The notes beneath the pieces were generated by a model. The model ran no database searches and was not told the DNA's origin. It was given only the letters and a program-made list of their open reading frames with translations. Below, piece after piece: positions 40,955-50,270 of a DNA stretch of 64,000 nt. This stretch comes from VRUE01 sp963698085 (GTDB taxonomy: Bacteria; Actinomycetota; Thermoleophilia; Solirubrobacterales; 70-9): NCBI GenBank assembly GCA_963698085.1, contig OY969122.1, forward strand, positions 992,001 to 1,056,000, given 5' to 3'. Each line of letters starts with the position of its first letter. Position 1 is the first letter of the stretch. A program made the translations under genes and the position numbers.

Positions 40955-42124
40955 TCATCCTGAGCCCAAGTCCGGCTTCGTGATTTGGAGTGCGATCTCG
41001 ATGTCAGCCACGACTGATGCGAGTGGCCGGTCGAGCCTCGCCTCGATCCTTTTCAGGCGCTTGGCGACGGTGCGCCTGCTAACCCCCAACACCACTCCTG
41101 TCGAGGACACGTTGCGGTCCGTGGCGAGGTATGCCCGCAGCGTCTCCTTCGCGCCCTTCCCGCCGTCGCGTTCGCTCTCCAGCGGCAGGATGTAGAGGCG
41201 ATGCAGCGAGGCCAGCAGCAGCTCGTCTCGCAAGGCCGAGGAGAGGAGCGCGACATCGCGGTAGCGCACCGGCTCGTCCCTGCGCTTGGCGATCGCAAAG
41301 GCTGCGGCGGCCTGGCGGTGAGAGAGGCGCCAGCCCGGGAGCGCCTCGCCGGGCTCGCCGATCGCAAGCGAGACCCCGGGGGGCAGCTCAAAAGAGGTCA
41401 GGCGGCGCAACTCATTCGCCTCGAACGCGCGCCTGCCACCGAGCCAGAGCCAGACGGTTTCCTCGCCGTGGGGAACGAGCAGGAGCCGACGCTCAAGCGC
41501 AGAGGAAAGCTCGCATGCCACCTCCTCCACCCCGGGTCCGCATGCCATTGCGCCAAGGTGGAATCCATCGAGCTCATAGCCGAGCTCGATGGCATCGAGC
41601 AGCTCGCCGGCGAGCAGGCCTTCGACCAGCCTCGATCGGCGCTCCGCCAGAGTGTGTTCTTCGCGAGCATCGGCCTCGCGCCTGTGCTCCTCGCCGATCG
41701 CGATCAGCAGGCGGTCGAAGCGAGTGGCCTGGACGCGCAGCAGGTCCTTCAGCTCGCCGCCGCGAATCGGCTCGCCTCTCTGCGCCTCCTCGATGAGGAA
41801 GTCGCCGAGCAGGATGTAGCCGGCGAAGTAGCGCCGCATCACGGTATCGAGCACGACGCCATTGCGGGCGGCGAGGCGGGCCTGGGCGAGCAATGGTGTG
41901 GGCGCGGGAGGAGGGCGCTCCTCGCCGGGCTGAACCCCGGCGAGGCCGTAGTCGAGCGCCGCGGCGACCGCCCTTCGCAAACCCTCGGGATAGGTGGGAT
42001 CGGCAGCCTGGCCAGGGTCTGAGATCGCATAGACCCTGTTCAGCACCGCCGCCTCGATCTCCTCGCGGCGGGCGCGCAGGCGTTCGGCCAGCTCGATCCG
42101 CGCCCGCACGGGGGAGCTGCGCAT
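40955..42124 (-). CDS. PucR/CdaR-type helix-turn-helix regulator (short form)
   Basis: 389 residues. The N-terminal about 140 residues are a helical sensor (RIELAERLRARREEIEAAVLNRVYAISD...VLDTVMRRYFAGYILLGDFLIEEAQRG) as in actinobacterial RsbR/PucR-like regulators, with no classical PucR domain. The C-terminal HTH_30 is seen in TLRAYLATDRNVSSTGVVLGVSRRTVAKRLKRIEARL. It starts 2 nt after the stop of the 1085-residue secreted protein, so it is the last gene of the extracellular-protein operon and may control it. Confidence 0.8.
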   Translation of the reverse strand: MRSSPVRARIELAERLRARREEIEAAVLNRVYAISDPGQAADPTYPEGLRRAVAAALDYGLAGVQPGEERPPPAPTPLLAQARLAARNGVVLDTVMRRYFAGYILLGDFLIEEAQRGEPIRGGELKDLLRVQATRFDRLLIAIGEEHRREADAREEHTLAERRSRLVEGLLAGELLDAIELGYELDGFHLGAMACGPGVEEVACELSSALERRLLLVPHGEETVWLWLGGRRAFEANELRRLTSFELPPGVSLAIGEPGEALPGWRLSHRQAAAAFAIAKRRDEPVRYRDVALLSSALRDELLLASLHRLYILPLESERDGGKGAKETLRAYLATDRNVSSTGVVLGVSRRTVAKRLKRIEARLDRPLASVVADIEIALQITKPDLGSG

Positions 42125-42126
42125 CC

Positions 42127-45100
42127 CTACTTCGGCCGCTCTGCGGCGTGCCCCTTCCCCCCGCACTGGGGCTTGAGCGGCGGATGGAAGCGATGGTGCA
42201 GGCCGTTTTGGCCGCTGAGATCGACCTTGGCCCGGTTGCCCTTCGGCTTGGAGCAGAGGTTGACGCTGTTGACTATCAATCCCTTCTTGCCGCCCTGCAT
42301 TTCGAGGATGAAGCGGCTGACCGGCACGTCCGGTATCGCTTCGAAGGAGGAGCGGATGCCGCCGCGCTTGGAGTCGATGCGGCTGGCCAGCTCGACCTCT
42401 ATCGGGGTTGAAGGTGGGCCGTGCAGGGCCACCACCAGGTCGGGCAGGTTGTTGTCGGAGGAACGCAGCAGGGCCGGGCCTTCGAGCGGTTCGTCGAGCA
42501 ACGGCGTCCAGGCCTTGGCGCGCCCGTAGACCGCTCCCGCGGGGCACTCGGCCCCGTTGCCCGCCCCCGCTGCGAACTGCACGCGGGTGCAGATCGTGCG
42601 GATGTGGGCCTGGTCGAGGAAGGCGGAGCGCGGCAGGGTGACGACGGCGCTTGCGAAGTTGGCGTCCCCAGCCCGCGGGGTGACGACCGCTTTCAGCGCC
42701 GGGTGGGCGCCGCGCTTGGTGCCGCCTTTCAGCTTGATCGCGAGCTTGGGCTTGAAGCCGAGGCTGGCGCAGTCGCCGACCTGGAAGCGGTTGGAGAGAT
42801 CCTTGACGGCTCCTTCGGTCGAGTGCAGGGTGGCCTCGATCGACTTCTCCGCGCAGCTGGTCGGGTTGACGGCGAAGTCCGGCCTGTCGAGGTGGATGCG
42901 GACGTCGCGGGTGCGGATCAGCACGCCGTGAACGATCTGGGGCAGGGGGTCGGTCTCGATCGAGACCTGGGCGGTCTTCGGGTCGACGTAGGCGGGGGAG
43001 CGGACCACCACGTTGCCGAGGTCGGTCGGGCCGGCAACCGCGGGGACGATCGCCACGCCGGAGAGCGGAGCCCCCCGATAGGGCCCGGCGAGGTAGACCT
43101 TGCCCGGCACGTAGATCGGGGAGGGACCGGCGCCCGCACCCGCCTCTACCGTCCCCACCTGGGAGTTGGCCGGGCAGCTCGGATCGGCCATCTCCTGGGC
43201 GCCCTGGCCGGGACGGCTGCGGGCCACGGCGGCGGCGATCTGCGCCTCGGTGCAGCGCCCCACCCCGTGCAGCGAGGCGACCAGGCCGGCGGGCGCGGTC
43301 CCCTCCGCGGTCGAGAGCTCCTGGTCCGCGTCGGTGCGGAAGGCCCTCAGGTTGAGTGGGCTGAAGGCGCCGGCGACCGGGTTGAGCGTGCCGGCGACAA
43401 GCCGGGGATCGAAGGGGCGCTGGGAGGCAACGTTCTGGCAGGCGCCGCCGCCGGGACCTTCGCTCACCTGAAAGGAGTTGGAGGCGTCGATCGCTACGCC
43501 CGGCCGAGCGTAGGAGGTCATCGTCGCGTCGATCGTGTGCTGACCGCACTCGGGCGGGTTGACCAGCGGCGCGCGGTCGCCCGAGCGGAACTTCAGGGTC
43601 AGGTCTTCGAAGGGGAACTGGGGCAGGTCCTCGGCGGTAGTGGTGATCCGGCCGCTCACCGGGTCGAGCGAGAGCTCGAGCGGCACCTTGACCAGGATGC
43701 CGCGCTGTTCGGTGTCGTGCAGGGCGAGGTAGACCGCCAGCAGCGAGCCGAAGGGGTTCGCTTCCTGTCTTGCCAGGAACATCGAGCCCTCGATCGGCTT
43801 GGGCAGAAGCGGCGTCGAGACCTCGACCTCGCCGATCCGCGAGTTGTCGGGGCAGGCGACGGGGTCGCCATTGGGGGTGCCGTCGTGGGAGATGCCGATC
43901 TGCGCCTCAGAGCAGCCCGCGAGACCGTCGGCGAATCCGGGGTTGACCGTCATCCCCTCGGGCAGCGTGACGACGGTCGACTTGATCGGCGGCGTCGCCA
44001 GCGCGTCGGGGTTTTCGTTCTGGGGGACGTGAATCCGCACGTCGAGGCCGGTGGGGGTGTTGGCCTGGCGGCCGGTCGGTTCCAACGAGACGTCGGGTTC
44101 GAAGCGCAGCGCCTCGCAGCCGCTCATCTTGCTCGGCAGGGTGTGGGTGACGTCGGGCCCGTAGAGGCCCGGGTGCTGCCAAGAGTCGTAGTCGAAGAGA
44201 CGGAAGACGTTGTCGGCTTCGCACTGGGAGGGCAGGGTGAGAAAGGGCTTTCGCGGGGCGTCCGTGGAGCATTCCTCGCTGGTGTTGCCGCCGGGGTTGC
44301 CGGTGAAGTCCAAGCAGCGCTCGGAATCGTGGCTCGAATCTGCGGGCACGCCCCAGAGGGTCAGCTTCTGGTCGAAGACCGGGATGGTCTCGTTGATGTT
44401 GGGCACCTCGGAGGTGATCGCGTAGCGGTTGGCGGGGTTGAGGGCGACCCTGATGTTGACCGCGTTGCCGCCGAGGGAGAAGGCGAGGTTGGAAGCCCAC
44501 CCGCGCGGGTGGGCGACGTTGAAGACGGCGAGGTGGAACTGGTGGAATACGGATTTAAATTGCGACACGACCGGGTATACGAGCAGATCGATCCTTCCCA
44601 CCTGGCTGCTGGCGGGGCAGTTGAGGTGGGCGAACTCGGCCGGCGAGCACTCGCCGACCGCGGTCGGGTTGCCGAGGAAGCCGGGCGGGGTGTCGACGTG
44701 GAGCTCGCGCACCGACTCGGCGTTGACGACCTGCTGTTCGACGGCCGTCCCGGCCGGGACGGTGGTGAAGTCGAAGGGAAATGTGACCAGGTCGGGGTGG
44801 GCGCCGGCGTCACTCACCGCGGTCAGCCCGTCGGCTTCGAAGAAGCCCGGCTCGAAGCTGCCGGGGACCACGCCGAAGGGGGCCGGCTCGGGACTGATGC
44901 GGGCGGGCTCGAGGGCGCTCACTTCAGGCGCCCCGCCACCCTGCAGGGTCGCGCTGGCCACCGGTTCCCCGGCAGCGTCGGGGGCGATGTCGACGCTGAG
45001 GCGCAACCCTCGGTAGACGCTGTGGCGGGGGAGCGAGAAGGTGGTGGAGGTGCAGGACACGGTCGAGTCGCCGGGGGAGCCCGGGCAGCTCCAAAAGGAG

Positions 45101-45384
45101 TCGCTCGCACCCGCGTAGGGCGGATCGATGTTTTCGATCACCATGTCGCGTGTGATGCCGGTGGGCAGGTCGACACTGAGGGTGATCGGCCCCGAGGTGG
45201 CGCTGGAGCCGACGTTCTCGAGCGCGAACCAGTACTCGGCCGTGCCGCCGGGCGGGAAGTTGGACTGGGCGTGGTGGATGCCGAGGTTCCAGGCCGGAGC
45301 GGCGAGCGCCGTGCCGCCGCCGAGGGCACCGAGCGCAGCGAGGGTGAGGGCGGCACCACAGACGATACGTCGTAGCCTGGTCAT
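42127..45384 (-). CDS. Large modular secreted protein (four related cysteine-centred modules)
   Basis: 1085 residues with AGGAGG before ATG 45384 and a signal peptide (MTRLRRIVCGAALTLAALGALGGGTALA). Residues 30-170 look like a DUF11/CARDB-type beta domain. Then a module recurs: NCPASSQVGRIDL, ACPDNSRIGEVEV with STPLLPKPIEGSMFLA, SCPANSQVGTVEA with PGKVYLAGP, and ECPAGAVYGRAKA with TPLLDEPLEGPALL. Between them run conserved blocks such as DPVSGRITTTAEDLPQFPFEDLTLKFRSGDRAPLVNPPECG. A basic tail ends the protein. It should be exported, perhaps cell-wall bound. No enzymatic motif is seen. It overlaps the upstream gene by 4 nt. Confidence 0.8.
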   Translation of the reverse strand: MTRLRRIVCGAALTLAALGALGGGTALAAPAWNLGIHHAQSNFPPGGTAEYWFALENVGSSATSGPITLSVDLPTGITRDMVIENIDPPYAGASDSFWSCPGSPGDSTVSCTSTTFSLPRHSVYRGLRLSVDIAPDAAGEPVASATLQGGGAPEVSALEPARISPEPAPFGVVPGSFEPGFFEADGLTAVSDAGAHPDLVTFPFDFTTVPAGTAVEQQVVNAESVRELHVDTPPGFLGNPTAVGECSPAEFAHLNCPASSQVGRIDLLVYPVVSQFKSVFHQFHLAVFNVAHPRGWASNLAFSLGGNAVNIRVALNPANRYAITSEVPNINETIPVFDQKLTLWGVPADSSHDSERCLDFTGNPGGNTSEECSTDAPRKPFLTLPSQCEADNVFRLFDYDSWQHPGLYGPDVTHTLPSKMSGCEALRFEPDVSLEPTGRQANTPTGLDVRIHVPQNENPDALATPPIKSTVVTLPEGMTVNPGFADGLAGCSEAQIGISHDGTPNGDPVACPDNSRIGEVEVSTPLLPKPIEGSMFLARQEANPFGSLLAVYLALHDTEQRGILVKVPLELSLDPVSGRITTTAEDLPQFPFEDLTLKFRSGDRAPLVNPPECGQHTIDATMTSYARPGVAIDASNSFQVSEGPGGGACQNVASQRPFDPRLVAGTLNPVAGAFSPLNLRAFRTDADQELSTAEGTAPAGLVASLHGVGRCTEAQIAAAVARSRPGQGAQEMADPSCPANSQVGTVEAGAGAGPSPIYVPGKVYLAGPYRGAPLSGVAIVPAVAGPTDLGNVVVRSPAYVDPKTAQVSIETDPLPQIVHGVLIRTRDVRIHLDRPDFAVNPTSCAEKSIEATLHSTEGAVKDLSNRFQVGDCASLGFKPKLAIKLKGGTKRGAHPALKAVVTPRAGDANFASAVVTLPRSAFLDQAHIRTICTRVQFAAGAGNGAECPAGAVYGRAKAWTPLLDEPLEGPALLRSSDNNLPDLVVALHGPPSTPIEVELASRIDSKRGGIRSSFEAIPDVPVSRFILEMQGGKKGLIVNSVNLCSKPKGNRAKVDLSGQNGLHHRFHPPLKPQCGGKGHAAERPK

Positions 45385-48300
45385 CGCGTGATCCTCCTGT
45401 CGTGGCTCACTCCTTGGGTGGCGTGCCTACCCCGCTTCGGCTTGCGGTGGCTCTCGCGGGGCTTGGCCACGCAGCGCCCGCGGCGCCTGACCTTGCCCTT
45501 GCGGCAGCGGCGCTGGGGGGCCTTTTCGCGCACGTTGCCGGGTCCGCGGAAGTCGGCGCTGCCCGGGGCAGCCTCCTCGGGCGCGCCCCGCGGCGTCCCC
45601 TGGCAGACCTCGAGCGGACAGGGTTTGGCTTCGGCGGGGAAGTCGAAGCCGCCACCGATCCTGGCGTCATAGAGGCGAACGTTGGAGTCGAGGGCGTCGG
45701 GCGTGTATTCGGCGGGGGCGGCGAAGAAGACGTCGCGGCCCGAGGCGCTCATTCCCCTGATGCTGGGACTGGTTTCCGGCGGCCAACCGGTGAGGCCATC
45801 GCTGATCAGCAGCGGGCGGCCGTCTCGCCACTCATAGGCATCAGTGCCCGCTTCGGGGTCCTCGCCCGGCCCCGGAGTGTTCTGGTCGGCCCCGACGAGG
45901 GCGGTCGGCGTGGTGAAGGCGACCGTGGCACCGTCGTGGCTGAGGCCGGGGGTGCTGCCTGATGCGAAACTGAATGCAGCTCCGGCCGGCGGAGCGCCGT
46001 CGGGGGCGCAGGAGACGCAGATCAACGAGCGGTCGCGGTCGTCGTAGCGGTAGTACTGGGCGCTGCCGCCGTTGTCGGCGCCGCCGAGCGGGTTGAGCGC
46101 AGCCGCTGCAGACTCGAAGACGAGCGCCGAGCCGTCGGGCGTCATCGGGTGCTGGGCTTCCGACTTGACCACGGCGGAGGGGCCAACGTAGGCGAGATCG
46201 CCGCCGGCGAGGTCGACCCGGTAGAGACCGTTCGCCGGCGCGCCGGGCACGAGCGGAGTCTGGGCCTCGAAGTAGACGCGCGAACCATCTTCGGCGACTG
46301 CGATCGCATCGTTCCTGTGGCCAAACGACGTCACTCCGACATGATTAGGGACGTTGGCGGCGACGCCCGCCACCACACAGGTGACGCACCTGAGGCTGCC
46401 GTCGGCGAGCTCGTAGCGGTAGACGTCGCCGTCCGGATCGTCAGGGTCGGTGGTGCATTTCGCCGGCGCGACGTCCGCCGCGACGAGGCGGCTACGGGTC
46501 CAGAAGAAGACCGCGTCGTCGGTCGAGCGGACGAAGACGGCGCCGCATTCGGGGCCCGAGAGCGGCGGGCGGGAGATCAGTTTGGTCTGCTCGGCGTCGA
46601 TTTCGCGCATGTAGAGGCGAAATTCGGCACCTGCGGCGCCGCAGCCGCCGCTGCTGCCGCTCTGGATCTCGAAATACACGCGTGAGCCGTCGGCCGAGAC
46701 CCAGTGGGCCTCTTCGCTCGGCGGCAGGGTACTGGGATGAATGCCGCAAGCGGCGGCGACCGCGTTGCCGGCCAGCAGGCTGAGCAGCTTCGGGGTGGCG
46801 GAGGTGATGTCGTAGAGGTTGCGCTGCGTCGCCGCCTCGGGGTAGGCCGGATCGAGCTCTCCGCCGCCGACGAGCATCACCGCCCTGCTGCCGTCGGCCG
46901 AAAATCCGGTGCGCTCGAATGCCCCGAATTTGGTTGGCGGCGTGCTCTCGAACAGCTCGACCGGCTGCGCGTCGGGGCTGATCCGCCAGATGCTTGCTTT
47001 CGCGGCGATGAATTCGTAGTCGATGCCGAGGATCGCGGAGACGTCGCCGGTCGCAATGTAGCGCCACTCCTTGCCGATCAGCTGCTGGCGCGGCGGGGTG
47101 ATGATCCTCGTCTGCCAACCGCCCGCGTGAGCGGCGGTTTCGCGGCGTTCGGTGAAGAAGAAGCTGCCGAAGGCCGAGCCGGCTTCCGAGAAAGGAGTGC
47201 CGCCTTCGACCCCGTAGATGACCCGGTCGCCGTTTTCCGAGAACGAGCCCCCGGGGCCCAGCGGGTTGCCGCCGATGTCGGGCGCGTTGACCTGCTCGTA
47301 GGCGCGATCCGATCCCGGCGGGCCGGGATAGTGGCCGTGGCTGAGCGGTGCGTCGGAGGCGGCGGTGGTCAGGGTCATGTCTTCACCGGCGGCGACGCAG
47401 ACGTGGCCGGGATTGCCCACCGGTTCGCATTCGCTTTCGCCGATCACCCGGTAGTGGTAGACGGTGGCGGGGGCCAGCCCCCCGACCCAGCGCGAGACCA
47501 GCCCGATCCGGTCTTCGGAGCCAGCGGCGGCGGCTTCGGTCGCTTCACAGGGGTTGGCGCCGCAGGGGCCCGCAGTGCCATACTCGAAGCGGTAGGCGGT
47601 CGCGTTGCCCGCGGGATTGACGCGGCCTTCGAGCCGCGCGGTGTTCGCGGTTCGCACCGGCGCTCCGGTGGTCTCGACTTCGGGCGGGGAGGGCAGGGTG
47701 GTGAAGGACGCTTCGCCTTCCACGGCCGGGACGAACGGGCGCTGCGCGATCAGGCGGACTTCGTATCCGGTCGCGGGCTCGAGCAGCGGTAGCGGTTCTT
47801 CGACCGATTGCGGCGTTTCCTGGGCGCCGAGCAGGACGCTCGGGGTCGATTTCCAGCTCGCGCCGCCGTCGCCGGAGTATTCGAAGCGGTAGCTGAGCGC
47901 CGGCGGGCCGTTGGGATCGATCTCGGCATGGACGACGGCGCTCCTCGCGGTGACCTCGCCGACCGCTTCGATCGCCGCTTCGGGCGCCGTCGAGCCGGCG
48001 TTGAAGAGGAGGTAGACGCCGGCGCCGTTCTGGCCGCCGCCCGCTCGGGCGGCGTCATAGATCAGGCCGGTCGCCTGGTCGAGGGCCAGGCCGCCAGAGA
48101 ATTCCAAGCCGGAGCGATCGCCATGGCGATCGTCATCGGCGCCGGGCGGGACGCCGAGGCCGGGCGCGTTGAGCGGGCCGAACTGCTGGATGGTCCGGTC
48201 CCTCCGCACGTAGAGGACGTCGCCTTCGGGGCCCGCCCCGTCGGGGTCGGGTGCGACCGCGAAGCCCTGGGTTAGGTTGGGAATCAGCCCCGGCTGGCCG

Positions 48301-50270
48301 GCGACGGTCGTCGTGACGCCGGCCCCGGCCCCGCCCGAGAGCGGGACGGAGCCGTCTTCGATGACGACCTGGGGCACGTCCTCGGCGCCGAGACCGCCGG
48401 CGAAGCCGATTTTGTAAGGATGGGAGCCGCCGACGTCGCCGGGGCCGCCGAAGCTGCAGCAGGCGAAGTGGCCGGGGCCGATCGTGGGCAGGGCTTCGAG
48501 GGCCCCGCGGATCTGGTTGTCGCCGGCGTTATAGGGCAGATCGGCGCTGCAGGAGCCTTCGAAGCAGAGCCTGAAGGTCCCCGCGGTGGCGGCAATCGTG
48601 AACTGCTGCCGCTCGTTGAAACCGACGCCGATCGGGGCGAGGAAGCCAACGCCTTCGCCGTTCGCGCCTTCGCTGTCATAGCGCTCGATCTCGTTGCCGT
48701 TCTTTTCACTGTCGAGGTAGACGATCCCGCGCGAGTCGACCCCGGCGTAGCTCGGGGTGTTTCCGGTGAACACCGCGGAGGAGCCGAACGAGGAGGGCGC
48801 GGAGCCGTCGAGGTCGTAGGTGTTGACGCGGTGGTTGGCGGTGTCGGCGAGAAAGACCGAGCCGGTCGCGGGATTGCCGTCAGGGGCGCTGAGGGCGATG
48901 CCGGCGGCGCCCCTGACCGAAGGCGTGAGCAGAGCGCCGTCATGTTTCTTGACGAAGCCGATACCCGCCTCGCCGACGCCGTCACCGGCGCCACCCGCCC
49001 TGCAGACGTCGCCCGCCGCGGCGTCGCAGACCTCGTAGGCGCCGCCCCTGACGCTCTCTTCGACTTCGACCGCGGGGCTGCCCGCGCCGATCGTGAGGCC
49101 GCCGGCGTGGGCGGCCATCGGGGGCAGGTCGACGCCCGCCAGGGCGCCGCCGAACTCGACCGTGTACTCGAATTCCTCGGCGCTCTTTTCGAGCCGCGTG
49201 ACGTCGACCGAGCCGCCGGCGCCGCCGATCGCCGGCAGGCCCTCGAGCGAGGCTTCGACTTCCGCGGCGGAGGCGTTGTAGAGCAGGTCGTCGCTGTAGA
49301 GCTGGCCTTGGGTTTCGCCTACCTCGTGGGCGGATTGCAGCGCCGCTTTCGACACGGTCAGGCTGCCTTCGCCGACCGCCGCGATCGTCGTCCCGGACGG
49401 AAAGAGCGTCAGGAGGCCATTGGGGTTATAGGCCTGAAACGCCTGGCCGACGGCGAACTCGCCGCCGGTCGTGTTGACGCCGAAGAGGGTTTTGGAGCCT
49501 TTGTTCGCCCCCCCGGTGCCCGTGGCGCCGCTGCTCTGGCCTCCGAACAGGAGCGCGAACTTGCCGCCGGAGGCCTTCACCGTGAGCTTCTGCTGCTCCG
49601 CGGCGCCGGGCAGGTCGCCGGGTCCCGATTCGGCGACGTCGTAGCCGAAGGAGCGCAGAAAGGTGCCGTCGCCGCTGTAGACGTTCACACGGTGGTTGGC
49701 CGTGTCGGAGACGTAGACATCGCCGCTGTCCTGATCGACGGCTATGCCGGCCTGCGGCCCAAAGCCCCCGATGTCGCCGTTGCCCGTGGCGGTCCCGTTG
49801 CCCGCGGCGGGCACGCCGGCCTTGCACTCGGCGGCGACGGTGCAGATCTCGTAGGCCCTGGCGGCTTCGTCGCCGACGTCGCCCGTGCCCCCGTCCTGGA
49901 CCACGTCGGTCCCCCAGGTGCTGACGAAGGAGAAGGTGTCGTCGTAGGGTTCGGCGGTGCCGTTGTCGTCGTGGGAGAAGCGCTCGACGCGGTTGTTGCC
50001 CGAAAAGCCGGAATCGAGGACGTAGATTTCGCCCGGCTCGGCGGGGCCGGCCCCCGACTGGTTGACGGCGATCGCGGTGGGATTCTTGAATTCGCCGCCG
50101 TGGCCGCCGCTGACGCCGCCTGGGGGGGTGCCGAAATAGTCGACGATCTGCTTGGAGGCCTGCGCCGGAGCGGCGAGAGCGAGGGTGAGCCCCAGCGCCG
50201 CGAGGGCGATGTTGCCGCGGAGGCGGGCTCTGCCTTGCGCTCCCCCGTTGTGTGTGTGGACTGAGGCCAC
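45381..50270 (-). CDS. Giant secreted NHL-repeat/Fn3/seven-bladed propeller protein
   Basis: 1629 residues from GTG 50270 (GGGAG five bases upstream), with a signal peptide ending at PAQASKQ. Residues about 30-760 contain NHL-type repeats (AGIAVDQDSGDVYVSDTAN and GSVFLADTANHRVN), 790-1020 hold two Fn3-like domains (RFEYSGDGGASW, RFEYGTAGPCG), and 1040-1550 a TolB-like propeller with seven blades headed FSENGDRVIY, FSADGSRAVM, VSADGSRVYF, VAEDGSRVYF, MTPDGSALVF, LSHDGATVAF and MSASGRDVFF. A strongly basic tail (about 1575-1629) may bind cell-wall polymers. It follows the collagen-like gene without a gap. Confidence 0.82.
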   Translation of the reverse strand: MASVHTHNGGAQGRARLRGNIALAALGLTLALAAPAQASKQIVDYFGTPPGGVSGGHGGEFKNPTAIAVNQSGAGPAEPGEIYVLDSGFSGNNRVERFSHDDNGTAEPYDDTFSFVSTWGTDVVQDGGTGDVGDEAARAYEICTVAAECKAGVPAAGNGTATGNGDIGGFGPQAGIAVDQDSGDVYVSDTANHRVNVYSGDGTFLRSFGYDVAESGPGDLPGAAEQQKLTVKASGGKFALLFGGQSSGATGTGGANKGSKTLFGVNTTGGEFAVGQAFQAYNPNGLLTLFPSGTTIAAVGEGSLTVSKAALQSAHEVGETQGQLYSDDLLYNASAAEVEASLEGLPAIGGAGGSVDVTRLEKSAEEFEYTVEFGGALAGVDLPPMAAHAGGLTIGAGSPAVEVEESVRGGAYEVCDAAAGDVCRAGGAGDGVGEAGIGFVKKHDGALLTPSVRGAAGIALSAPDGNPATGSVFLADTANHRVNTYDLDGSAPSSFGSSAVFTGNTPSYAGVDSRGIVYLDSEKNGNEIERYDSEGANGEGVGFLAPIGVGFNERQQFTIAATAGTFRLCFEGSCSADLPYNAGDNQIRGALEALPTIGPGHFACCSFGGPGDVGGSHPYKIGFAGGLGAEDVPQVVIEDGSVPLSGGAGAGVTTTVAGQPGLIPNLTQGFAVAPDPDGAGPEGDVLYVRRDRTIQQFGPLNAPGLGVPPGADDDRHGDRSGLEFSGGLALDQATGLIYDAARAGGGQNGAGVYLLFNAGSTAPEAAIEAVGEVTARSAVVHAEIDPNGPPALSYRFEYSGDGGASWKSTPSVLLGAQETPQSVEEPLPLLEPATGYEVRLIAQRPFVPAVEGEASFTTLPSPPEVETTGAPVRTANTARLEGRVNPAGNATAYRFEYGTAGPCGANPCEATEAAAAGSEDRIGLVSRWVGGLAPATVYHYRVIGESECEPVGNPGHVCVAAGEDMTLTTAASDAPLSHGHYPGPPGSDRAYEQVNAPDIGGNPLGPGGSFSENGDRVIYGVEGGTPFSEAGSAFGSFFFTERRETAAHAGGWQTRIITPPRQQLIGKEWRYIATGDVSAILGIDYEFIAAKASIWRISPDAQPVELFESTPPTKFGAFERTGFSADGSRAVMLVGGGELDPAYPEAATQRNLYDITSATPKLLSLLAGNAVAAACGIHPSTLPPSEEAHWVSADGSRVYFEIQSGSSGGCGAAGAEFRLYMREIDAEQTKLISRPPLSGPECGAVFVRSTDDAVFFWTRSRLVAADVAPAKCTTDPDDPDGDVYRYELADGSLRCVTCVVAGVAANVPNHVGVTSFGHRNDAIAVAEDGSRVYFEAQTPLVPGAPANGLYRVDLAGGDLAYVGPSAVVKSEAQHPMTPDGSALVFESAAAALNPLGGADNGGSAQYYRYDDRDRSLICVSCAPDGAPPAGAAFSFASGSTPGLSHDGATVAFTTPTALVGADQNTPGPGEDPEAGTDAYEWRDGRPLLISDGLTGWPPETSPSIRGMSASGRDVFFAAPAEYTPDALDSNVRLYDARIGGGFDFPAEAKPCPLEVCQGTPRGAPEEAAPGSADFRGPGNVREKAPQRRCRKGKVRRRGRCVAKPRESHRKPKRGRHATQGVSHDRRITR

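Noticed and set aside
42421..45375. A 984-codon open frame on the plus strand opposite the 1085-residue secreted protein
   Set aside because: Its product is Arg/Gly/Asp/Val-rich, with no domain, start signal or hydrophobic pattern. It is the usual antisense shadow of GC-rich codons; the minus-strand protein has a signal peptide and repeats.
48420..50264. A 614-codon plus-strand open frame opposite the NHL protein
   Set aside because: Same reason: low-complexity antisense composition with no recognisable motif.
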